A stretch of 64,000 bases of DNA from Aphrocallistes beatrix (Eukaryota; Porifera; Hexactinellida; Sceptrulophora; Aphrocallistidae). This document shows, in pieces, positions 56,085 through 64,000 of this stretch. Within the stretch, counting starts at the first letter, position 1; each line of letters opens with the position of its first letter. A program made the position numbers and the translations under genes. A model generated the notes under the pieces. It was not told the DNA's origin. It saw only the letters and a program-made list of their open reading frames with translations, and made no database searches. The stretch is taken from the NCBI GenBank assembly GCA_963281255.1, contig OY725502.1, positions 2,108,001-2,172,000 on the forward strand, written 5' to 3'.

Positions 56085-57480
56085 CCTACTCAAGGTACTA
56101 CCTATTTCTAACTTCTTTGAACAGTATTCATCCCTCCTTGAACCCATCCTCTTATGCAAGGAGCCCCTCATAATAACTGGTGATTTCAATATCCATGTTG
56201 ACACTGACATGATGAACAGAGAACGTCGCAGTTTCCATTTATATTGGATCAGTCAGTCCTGTCGTAACCAGCGCTCACTCTTCCGTAAGGCTAACTCACT
56301 TCTCTGCTGACGCCAGCAACAGGTTATACTACCTCATGCTAATGAGGCTGCTCTTACTCAGGAATTCGCCAACTTCTTTGTTCTTAAGGTATACCACATC
56401 CGTTCTACCATTGATTCAAATGCATCGTCATCTTTCGCTACCCCTCAGATAATTCAAATATCAAATCCAAACATCCTTTCCACCAATTCAAAGAATTATC
56501 TGAGGAAGATATTGTTTCCCTTGTTTCCTCCGCTCCTAATAAATCTTGCATCCTCGATGCTATTTCAACATCCCTGGTCAAATCATCTCCACCCATCCTA
56601 GCACCCATCCATTAGATAATCGTAAATGGTTCCCTCTCCACTAGTCATTTTCATTTCCCTGGAAGTGTGCCTTCATCTTTCTCAAACTTAAAAGACCAAA
56701 TTTCGATCCCATCTTCTCTAACTATCGTCCACTTAGCAATCTTTATTTCATTTCTAAGACAACTGAGAGGGCCGCTTCCATCCAGGTCGTGAATCATTCA
56801 CATTACATCATCTCTTCCCCGGGACACAGTCTGCCTATCGTAAGGATCACAGTACGGAGACTGCGCTCCTGAAGGTCACAAACGACATCCTCCTCCGCAT
56901 GAATCGCCAACACGTATCACATCTGGTTGTTCTTGATCTCAGTTCATCCTTCGACACCGTCGACCATACCATCTTACTCAATCGTCTCCAGTCTCATTTC
57001 GGCATTTGTGACTCTTCTCTATCTTGGTTTGAATCTTACCTCTCTGGTAGGACTCAATTCGTCTCGATAAAGGGTTCTGATTCCTCAAATATCCCGGGCC
57101 AACACGGAGTTTCTCAGGGTTCTTGTCTCGGTCCGCTCCTCTTTAATATCTATTGCAGTCCACTTTTCGACCTTATCGAAAAGTGGACTGCAATAGAGAT
57201 TAAGAGAAGCGGAAGGTCTCACCTCCCTGACATGCACTGCTATGCCGACGATACTCAGGTCTATCTTTCTTTTAAACCAGATTTCAACACTTCTGAAGAT
57301 TCTGCTTTCTCCGCCATCCAATCTTGCATCTCTGCGACTCGTTCTTGTTTCCTCACCAACAAGTTGTCTCTGTTGGTGAGTCGAGAATTTCTTCTTCCAA
57401 AGAAGTACGGAATCTTGGAACTTGGCTGTACAACACTCAATCTCTACTCAGGTCAGCAAGGTTGCCTCCTCCTGTTTCTA
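56085..57480 (+). pseudogene. CR1/Jockey-like LINE: endonuclease end and reverse transcriptase
   Basis: Near 56120 a frame reads 'FEQYSSLLEPILL' and 'IITGDFNIHVD', the GDFN motif of APE endonucleases. The stretch to 56890 is frameshifted. From 56899 the reverse transcriptase reads 'VVLDLSSSFDTVDHTILLNR', 'LSWFESYLSGRTQFVS', 'GVSQGSCLGPLLFNIY' and, after an inserted palindrome, 'MHCYADDTQVYLSF'. The catalytic Asp of 'LDLSSSFD' and the YADD box are present. The frame leaves the family after about 57400 and ends in unrelated sequence at 57636. 5' truncated and dead. Confidence 0.85.
57141..57213. repeat. Perfect 30-bp palindrome inside the reverse transcriptase
   Basis: 'TATTGCAGTCCACTTTTCGA' is followed after a few bases by its exact inverse. 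It falls between the PQGS-type motif and YADD and replaces the normal residues there without a stop. A smaller palindrome with CTCACCAACA arms lies at 57351-57379. Confidence 0.88.
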
Positions 57481-57716
57481 GATTTTCATTGCATTAAATT
57501 GATAAAAAATAAAATGCAATATACAATTTTTTTATTTTTGCTAAAACTAGAATATTCATACTTCACATACAATATTCCACATTTTTTGCCGGGACTGTAT
57601 ATATTATCGAATAAAAGCTTTCATCTAATATTTTGATGATATTATATCTTCAATAGCTTTCAAGATATAAATGACTTCAGCCTCATTCAGGACCTAGAGA
57701 GGTTTTATGCCCGAAC

Positions 57717-58155
57717 CATAGCCTACTATATATAAGGCCTCAGAGTAACTTCACCAGGGATGCAGTAGAAGATGGTTGAACTAATACATGAGCTGCCTTA
57801 AATCATTAACAATGCACAATAGAGCTTAGGAATGTTTTACCAGCATAAATAAATATGATATCAAAGTACCATATCCGTTGTTAAAATTTAGATTAGTCAC
57901 CATATGGTTGTACAGTAGGGTATAGTATTTGTGACAAATTTGGTGATTTTCAGAGGCCGTTTAAAGGCATTTTAAAGCGTTATTATTACAAAACTTTTCG
58001 CATAGAACTGAGGTGTTAATAGGTTAATACGAAAAAATTGGACTTTTTCATGGAATGTTGCTACATTCCAGTGTTACAATGGAAACGTGTTTTTAGTTGG
58101 GGGTATATCTTAAAAACTGCAACAGCTACACATTCAAATGGAATCACATTTGAAT
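57717..58155. mobile_element. Left half of a P1-family palindrome
   Basis: Starts CATAGCCTACTATATATAAG and matches the left half of 20242-21321 to about the midpoint region; the right half is missing. Confidence 0.83.
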
Positions 58156-58298
58156 GTTCACGAATTTTACTTGATCTACGATATATACTTTTTGAGCAAT
58201 GGCTTAAACTTCAATTTTATGCTTCCATTGCAACTGAGGAATGCATGGACATTCCAATTAAGAATTCATTTTTTTAGATTAAGACCTTCTTTCTTATG

Positions 58299-58395
58299 AT
58301 TGTCCATGGACTTCCAAACTACCTGGACAGTCCACTCTATTTTGACTCTATACCAAGTTAGGCCAGTTTGTATCCTTACTATTAAACTCGATTAA

Positions 58396-58397
<2 letters not shown>
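58299..58397. repeat. Left outer arm of the 58.3-61.75 kb palindrome
   Basis: Contains 'CCAAGTTAGGCCAGTTTG', then the inverse 26-bp module; the inverse of 61646-61752. A (CT)n(AT)n tract follows at 58398-58428. Confidence 0.85.
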
Positions 58398-58427
<30 letters not shown>

Positions 58428-58895
58428 AAGCTGATTTTTGGCATGTCGGAGGCTTTTGGCTATGGTTCCACTAGGTTCTGAGCTCAAGCAAAATGTCGAC
58501 TCATCATGGAATTATGACGTCATTGTCACATTTTAAAAGTTAAGCAACACAGTTATTCGAGCATAACTCAGTCATTATAGGAGATAGAAGGCTGAAATTT
58601 TAATAGAATATGTATACTAACATACCTCACATATGATGCAACATAGCCTACTAAAGATAAGGCCTGATCACTACTTTGGACCAGGGATAACAGGAAGTCG
58701 AGTTTTCTATAATTTAACATAGCATAAAAATGGGTATTTTCGATTCATTCAATTGTCAAATGAGTACAATATTTTTTATTAGTACATCATAATCAACTAA
58801 TAGAAACTGTACTATTCTAAATATAATAGTAATTTGTTTCTTTCAAATTTCTCTGAAAATACATACACACACTATTTTGAACTAAGTTTAAGGAT

Positions 58896-58935
58896 CTTTC
58901 TCCCAGGTTCAATTTGGGTATAGGGGCGAAAGACT

Positions 58936-58991
<56 letters not shown>

Positions 58992-59858
58992 CTGTGCTAT
59001 GTGTGTAGTTTTATCAGGTAAAGCGAATGATTATATATAGGTATTGGGGTTGAAATGGTCTCAACCTATTCTCAAACTTTAAATGGGTAAGAAGTGCAGC
59101 TTACTTGTGTGAAGTTACAAGTTATGTTCGAATACAGAGGCTCTTAGTGGGCCATTTTGGTGAGTTGGTCCTAAGAGATGGGCGAAAGCCTGGTTAGTAA
59201 GGGTGCAGATGTGCTCGCTCCCTCAAAAAAGGTGAGCATGTCCGATTGGTTCTTCACCGAGCCAGAAGTGGCACCTTCTCTCGAAAGGGTATCGGGTTAA
59301 TATTCCCGAACCAGACACTTGGATGCCGTGTGGTCTTGCCTTCTCGGAGGTGGGCCGCATGGGGCACGGTAACGTATATATATCATTTATGCTAGTACTC
59401 GGTGACGCTTGCGATAGCCCTGGGAAGAGTTGTCTTTTCTTCTTAACCGTACCAACCGTGTGCACAGCCCTGGAAGCAGTTTACCTTGAGAGAGGGCTGG
59501 AGGTCGGGTAAAGCGCTGCACTTATTGCCGCGTCCAGTGCGCTATCGAGAGCCCTTGAAAAGCTGAGTTAGTACTGGACCATGTTAGTCTCGTGTCTGGC
59601 CGTACCCATCACCGCAACAGGTCTCCAAGGTGCAAAGCCTCTGGCCGATAGAACAATGTAGGTAAGGGAAGTCGGCAAAATGGATCCGTAACTTCGGGAA
59701 AAGGATTGGCTCTAAGGGCTGAGTAGGTCGGGCTGCGGGAAGAAGCGTCTGGGCAAGAGACCGATTGCTCGACTGGGGCTGGCCGGCCCTCACCGGTTGG
59801 GCGAGGAGTTGACGGCTCGGGCGTGGACACTCGCAGCTTGAAGCTGGTCGGCTGGAAA
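58896..59858 (+). rRNA. 28S rRNA fragment (pseudogene) inside a transposon
   Basis: Runs of universally conserved large-subunit sequence are present in order: GGGGCGAAAGACTAATCGAA with 'CATCTAGTAGCTGGTTCCCT', 'GGTAAAGCGAATGATTA', 'CTCAACCTATTCTCAAACTT', 'CGAAAGGGTATCGGGTTAAT', 'GAAGAGTTGTCTTTTCTTCT', 'AACAATGTAGGTAAGGGAAG' and 'GGATCCGTAACTTCGGG'. These cover the middle part of 28S, about a quarter of the molecule. Many substitutions in positions that are normally invariant (for example GGGGTTGAAATGGTC for GGGGTCGAAACGATC) and small insertions such as an ATATATAT run show that it is a decayed copy, not a functional gene. Both edges lie within the P1 element. Confidence 0.93.
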
Positions 59859-59972
59859 ACGCATCCACTTATCTTGTATATCTGGCGAATGAGGCATCTT
59901 GAATACAGATATACCACTGTGGTCATTATAGTACCCAGTCTGGCACATAGGTGCGGAACAAGAGTTTGGCAT
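59858..59972 (-). pseudogene. THAP first exon fused to 28S sequence
   Basis: ATG at 59972 gives MPNSCSAPMCQTGYYNDH then 'GISVFKMPHSPDIQDKWMRF', the start of a THAP finger with its first two cysteines and conserved W. At about 59858 the reading passes into antisense 28S sequence, so the second half of the finger (C..H and AVPx) is missing. The gene therefore encodes at most half a domain. Orientation is opposite to that of the rRNA. Confidence 0.82.
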
Positions 59973-60437
59973 AATCAATGACAAATTTACGATGCTAATA
60001 GTAAAAACAAACAAGATTAATCGAAACAAGAACAAACTAGGAGTAAAATCAGCAAGAAAATCAGTTAAGAAGCGGAATAGAAGTTGAATTTAGTTGGTAT
60101 ACATTTGAGAACAAATATTGTAATCATAATAATTCTAAAAATATACATTATGGGTGAATAATAAAATCCCTTTCCTTTTATCCCTGGTACAGTAAAATTT
60201 GCTCAGTGATCAGGCCTTATCTTAAGTAGGCTATGGATGCAACCATCTTTAAAAAATGATGACTCATCACTTTGTTATAACGTCATCATTACGCATCAAA
60301 ACATTTACATTGACAAATTTTGTGATTTCTCAAGTAATATAGATTTAACACTAAGATAGACATATGTAGAGATGTTATCTCCCTTATATTTAAACAATGT
60401 GATCCCAGACGACCGAAGGGAGCCTGCGGTGGACACT

Positions 60438-60860
60438 TTGTGTCCGCCGCAGGCTCCCTTCGGTCGTCTGGGATCACATTGTTTAAATATAAGGGAGATA
60501 ACATCTCTACATATGTCTATCTTAGTGTTAAATCTATATTACTTGAGAAATCACAAAATTTGTCAATGTAAATGTTTTGATGCGTAATGATGACGTTATA
60601 ACAAAGTGATGAGTCATCATTTTTTGATGATAGTTGCATCATATGTGAGATATGTTAGTATACATATTCTATTAAAATTTCAGCCTTCTATCTCCTATAA
60701 TGACTGAGTTATGCTCGAATAACTGTGTTGCTTAACTTTTAAAAACGTGACAATGACGTCATAATTCCATGATGAGTCGACATTTTGCTCTGAGCTCAGA
60801 ACCTAGTCGAGCCATAGCTAAAAGACTCCGACATGCCAAAAATCAGCTTTATATATATAC
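60438..60860 (+). repeat. Family X right arm, near-perfect mirror of the left arm
   Basis: The two arms meet at a hairpin centred on about 60438 and stay almost identical for at least 200 bp on each side. The same 71-codon frame can be read from both strands (60289-60504 and 60372-60587). Confidence 0.92.
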
Positions 60861-60867
60861 ATATATA

Positions 60868-61632
60868 CTTGGGCATTCAAAAAGTTCTCATCCCAAATCT
60901 GTATCTCAAATGATAGTGAAAATAGGATATTTTCTATTTGTCTATTGTATTCCTTAGGGGATCAGCTTCCAATTTGTATATTGGTTTATTTTACAAGGAC
61001 AATTGTTGTGGTTCCTACATTATATTTTTGTACATCGGTTTAAGGTAGTCCCTTTGAACGTGATTTTTCGGGTTCCCTTTGATATATTTCAGTTCTGAGC
61101 AAATTTAGATTAAAACTGATCCCTCCATCGAATTCTACGCATCAACTAACATATAGATTGAAATTTCTGAAGTATTATAGTTTGAGGCTGAGGGAATACT
61201 ATGTTTTGAAGTGGTTTACAACCATTTTTGTCCCACTTTTGGAGTGGCGAAAATTGACAAAAAATCCACTAAAAGTAGCATGATATTTTTTCAACACGAG
61301 CAATACTATTGAACACCTCCCGTTTACTTTTTCACATTGGTTCTTAATTATTTAACCTTTTAATGACCTTATTCTACGATTTTCACAACTTTTATTCTCC
61401 AAATTTAGTTTTAAGCCATTTTCAATGGGGAGATTCCAACTTTTCGACACTACCCTAAACCGATGCACAAAAAATCTAATGTAGGAACCACAATAATTGT
61501 CCTTTTAAAATAAACCAATATATAAATTGGAAGCTGATCCCCTAAGGAATACAATGGACAAATCGGAAATATCCTATTTTCACTATCATTTGAGATACAG
61601 ATATGAGATGAGAACTTTTTGAATGCCCTAAG
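60868..61632. mobile_element. mariner-type foldback element in the TA tract
   Basis: Ends CTTGGGCATTCAAAAAGTTC and inverse with TA on both sides; about 200-bp inverted arms ('GGGGATCAGCTTCCAATTTG'). Relative of 46882-47350; no transposase frame. Confidence 0.9.
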
Positions 61633-61645
61633 TATATAGAGAGAG

Positions 61646-61752
61646 ATTAATCGAGTTTTAATAGTAAGGATACAAACTGGCCTAACTTGGTATAGAGTCA
61701 AAATAGAGTGGACTGTCCAGGTACGTAGTTTACTAGAAGTCCACGGATTGTC
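61646..61752. repeat. Right outer arm of the 58.3-61.75 kb palindrome
   Basis: ATTAATCGAGTTTTAATAG module, then 'CAAACTGGCCTAACTTGG' and 'GGACTGTCCAGG', inverse of 58299-58397. It passes into repeat Y at 61780-61900. Confidence 0.85.
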
Positions 61753-61900
61753 CTATCAATAAATCAATCATTATAAAAGCAGAATACGATGTTTAAAATG
61801 AGCTGAACGCAGCATTTTTCGCTCTAAAAAGAGCCTATTGCGTAATCATCTGATGCCGCATCAACTTTTTGACAGTTGAATTTGATACGCTGATATGATG

Positions 61901-62262
61901 TTTGTATATGGTAATAATACATTTTGTTAAAATTAAAGGTCTATTGTTTACAGTTTTTGATTCATCGGCCAAATTATACTTTTAACAGTTAAAACTGAAC
62001 TCTTATTTTGCATTATGATTCGGCAGCATGTATAGTCGTATTACAGTAGGGCACGGATCACACATAGGTAGATCCTACATAATAGTATAGGAAGCACACA
62101 AAAAATGTTTACCACCTTATTATATCGAGTTAAAAATTAACATTACTTTTTAGCAAATGAAGTAATATGCAAACTCTGAACTACACACGTGATTAAGTAT
62201 CTCATTTAATGAAAGGGATGTACGTAAATGATTAGAATTAATAACGAAATAAAATTACTCAC
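61901..62262. other. Intron sequence, no feature recognised
   Basis: Nothing identified. Confidence 0.4.
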
Positions 62263-62486
62263 ATCAACAGCTGTTAAGCACAGAGGTGGATCATCAAATC
62301 CAAAGATAGTTAGATTTAAATATTCGGGGACACTCCCTAATCCATTTGAATCAAATATTTGAAATTGAATTAATCTTGTTAGTTGAGATAAATTTCGGTT
62401 AAAATTGACAAAGGTCGCATTGCTCAGAACAGATAAATAGGTTGCAATGCTCTCGATACCAAAAATATGCAACGTACCAATAGACC
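62263..62486 (-). CDS. Exon 1 (first visible): CSPG-like repeat end
   Basis: Exon of 224 bp (2 + 74 codons) between acceptor TTTTCTAG and donor GAT then GTGAGT. Reads 'SIGTLHIFGIESIATYLSVL', 'RLIQFQIFDSNGLGSVPEYL' and 'LTIFGFDDPPLCLTAVD'; the last 'DDPP' motif ends a repeat. It starts two bases into a codon, so at least one more exon lies upstream beyond the window or in the remaining 1.5 kb. Continues in phase 0 into exon 2. Confidence 0.87.
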
Positions 62487-64000
62487 CTAGAAAAAATAAA
62501 AGTAATTAATTACAGCATTAAAACACAAAATTTAAACTCGTTCAAAATAATTACTACAACCACCTTACGTGGACATGCGTGGTGCGGCTAGAGCACACGT
62601 ATCCGCGGAGTAGTCCTACGTACGCCTGGAGGTATCATATAAACAAAGGCTCCCTACAAGCACAAAATATTTATTACTTTCACTAATCTATTTCAAAATT
62701 TTGTTTACTTTATCCAGCTATCCTAAACAATCCGATAAAATCTACTTGGCATATAGATTCGAAAATACAATATTCGGAATCCACAACTAGGTTGGGGTCA
62801 AGAATGCATATTTTCTTAGATCACAATCATTAAAGGATTATGGTTCTTTGGGTGTACTATATAAACATATTTTCTCCCATCTCAAAAAAAGATTTAGGGG
62901 ACCACATGACATGATCATAGATTACAATTTACAAAATGTAAGTAAATAAATTGGTAATATTAAATGTGTTAGTACAACATATAAAGTCGACAATAAAAGA
63001 ACATTTTTGTGATAAGTTTTATTGACATTTCATATTTTACATAATAGGATATATATATTAAAGATGATGGCTGTGAAATCTACTGGTTAAATTCAAGATG
63101 TTATTACTACAAATAGATACGACCAGTTGTTAACGCTTCTTTTTGTCTCTGTTCAAATAAATGAGCTTAGTATGATCAGTTCAATTAGGCAAGATAATCC
63201 TTTTTGCAATCAAATTCAGGCACTTGTTCACAAGAGCTAAGTGTCAATAGAATTGGTTGATGGAATCGTACATAACTTGAGTAAGTATAGCCATTCCAGT
63301 TACTAGTTTTATCGTCTTTTCTACTGCTTGGGTATGACAGGGAATGTCTGGTATTGATCTTGGTTATCACAAATCTAGGTTCGGACTTGGAGGTTATCTG
63401 AGTTTACACTCAGTGAACGAATCAAATAAATAGTCTCTACAGCTCCCTTTTAATTTCATCATAAAGCCAATTCTGGCTAAAAGAACATTTTCACGTTAGT
63501 TGAAATGTAGATATAGTATATTATTTTCTCGTGTCAAACACATATCATGATGTAAAGGCCAGGATTACATGTCGTCAACTCCGGTGTGACATAATATAGT
63601 CCAGTTTAGATAGCAATTCCTACTTCATACATCTTAACCCTAGATTATCGAAAAGTCACGATATCGCGGATGTCTCCAGCCATTTTCAATGGGAAAGAAG
63701 CCATAAATTTGTACCACTGTGGTACATTTCGGTAGTCTTAGGTGAATAGGATCAGTTTTTCCAAAATATGTCTAAGTGGGATCATTTAATTACTAAGGGC
63801 AAGCAATCAAAATAAAAAACACTGGTATTAATTGTTCTTTATGGAAGACATTATATACTGTACTAAATCTATTCACAAGTCTGATAATCTGTTTCGAACC
63901 TTAAGGTTACGTGCACCCCCCTAAAATTATATTTTTGGACATAGAAAAAAGGCTGTAATCCCTCCTCTACATAAGTTTAAAAGATTTTAATATTTTAAAA
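62487..64000. other. Upstream intron; one unassigned minus-strand open segment at 63187-63404
   Basis: The segment encodes 'KSEPRFVITKINTRHSLSY' and ends 'CEQVPEFDCKKDYLA' before a TAA. Its composition looks coding-like but it has no recognised domain and its frame ends in a stop, so it cannot be an internal exon of the large gene. It could be a terminal exon of an alternative transcript or chance. The rest shows nothing. Confidence 0.25.

Larger units (their letters stand above)
58642..60235. mobile_element. P1-family element carrying a 28S rRNA fragment, target GATGCAA
   Basis: Ends CATAGCCTACTAAAGATAAG and inverse; subterminal 'CCAGGGATAACAGG' / 'TTATCCCTGG' pair; exact 7-bp duplication GATGCAA at 58635-58641 and 60236-60242. 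Contains a minus-strand THAP exon and about 960 bp of 28S rRNA sequence. Confidence 0.92.
58430..60438 (-). repeat. Family X left arm, split by the 28S-bearing P1 element
   Basis: Body from AAAGCTGATTTTTGGCATG to CACATATGATGCAA (58641), resuming at 60236 and reaching the hairpin end at 60438. Confidence 0.88.
1..62486 (-). other. Large gene: CSPG/tandem-95/cadherin-repeat extracellular protein, nine exons seen, both ends outside window
   Basis: Nine minus-strand open segments, each bounded by AG acceptor and GT donor, join with compatible phases (0/0, 0/0, 2+1, 0/0, 2+1, 2+1, 0/0 and 0/0 in order). The junction protein reads through repeat domains without a break, about 1770 residues in total. 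Order of domains: CSPG/FREM-like repeats (residues about 1-390), two tandem-95-like domains (about 395-690), CSPG-like repeats (about 690-1210), cadherin repeats (about 1211-1770). Many N-x-S/T sites and no membrane segment fit a secreted or cell-surface ectodomain, with any membrane anchor lying beyond position 1. The family role would be calcium-dependent adhesion or matrix contact; that is inferred from the domains. Introns are 1.9 to 14 kb and full of transposons, whereas the last exon is at least 2.9 kb without interruption. I do not recognise a specific orthologue. Confidence 0.87.

Noticed and set aside
59223-59868. Several open frames of 60-105 codons on both strands
   Set aside because: They overlap conserved 28S rRNA sequence; only the MPNSC… THAP start above 59858 has protein support.
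60289-60587. Two almost identical 71-codon frames on opposite strands
   Set aside because: They are the same sequence read from the two arms of the family X palindrome centred at 60438.

Overview
This window looks like AT-rich nuclear DNA of an early-branching animal. There are no bacterial-style operons. Coding exons have canonical GT/AG borders, introns run to several kilobases, and the introns are packed with eukaryotic transposons of the P, hAT, Tc1/mariner/pogo, TTAA-target, LINE, Ty3/Gypsy and tRNA-SINE types. The protein repeats (CSPG/tandem-95-like domains with an 'AWDQ' signature, followed by cadherin repeats) resemble large extracellular proteins of sponges and other non-bilaterians. 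A sponge-like source is my best guess, at low confidence.

One host gene dominates. A minus-strand gene runs through the window from at least 62486 down past position 1. I could join nine exons (62486-62263, 48212-47931, 42429-41966, 38667-38457, 29945-29719, 24033-23635, 18985-18574, 11213-11031 and 2908-1) in one reading frame with compatible phases at all eight junctions. They encode about 1770 residues of an extracellular protein: CSPG/FREM-like repeats, two tandem-95-like 'G.W..S..G.W' domains, more CSPG-like repeats, then at least five cadherin repeats. Both ends lie outside the window. Only about 5.3 kb of the 64 kb is host coding sequence.

The introns hold nested mobile elements. A P-superfamily family ('P1', ends CATAGCCTACT..., 7-bp target duplications) includes a 4.0-kb element with a decayed THAP transposase (3113-7107), a 1.08-kb perfect-ended palindrome (20242-21321), and a 1.6-kb element carrying a 28S rRNA fragment inside a THAP exon (58642-60235). 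It also includes a 2-kb derivative with a broken FLYWCH-RING gene (52305-54346). A related element with offset ends lies at 12032-14669. A second abundant repeat, here called 'family X' (about 480-540 bp), has a triple GC-rich hairpin at one end and a (TA)n tract plus a 26-bp module at the other; it recurs at least a dozen times, often as mirrored pairs. Tc1/mariner MITEs sit in its TA tracts and P1 elements in its body. Short TTAA-flanked, hAT (8-bp target duplication) and pogo-like (TA) MITEs account for most of the rest.

Retroelement relics are old: LINE reverse transcriptase/endonuclease pieces (22365-22785 minus, 56085-57480 plus), Ty3/Gypsy-type integrase pieces (about 9.1-9.9 kb minus, possibly 15.7-16.3 kb and 48.4-48.7 kb plus), and a tRNA-derived SINE (21715-21897 minus). 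A ZBED-like hAT transposase relic lies at 46.2-46.85 kb. No intact mobile-element gene was found.
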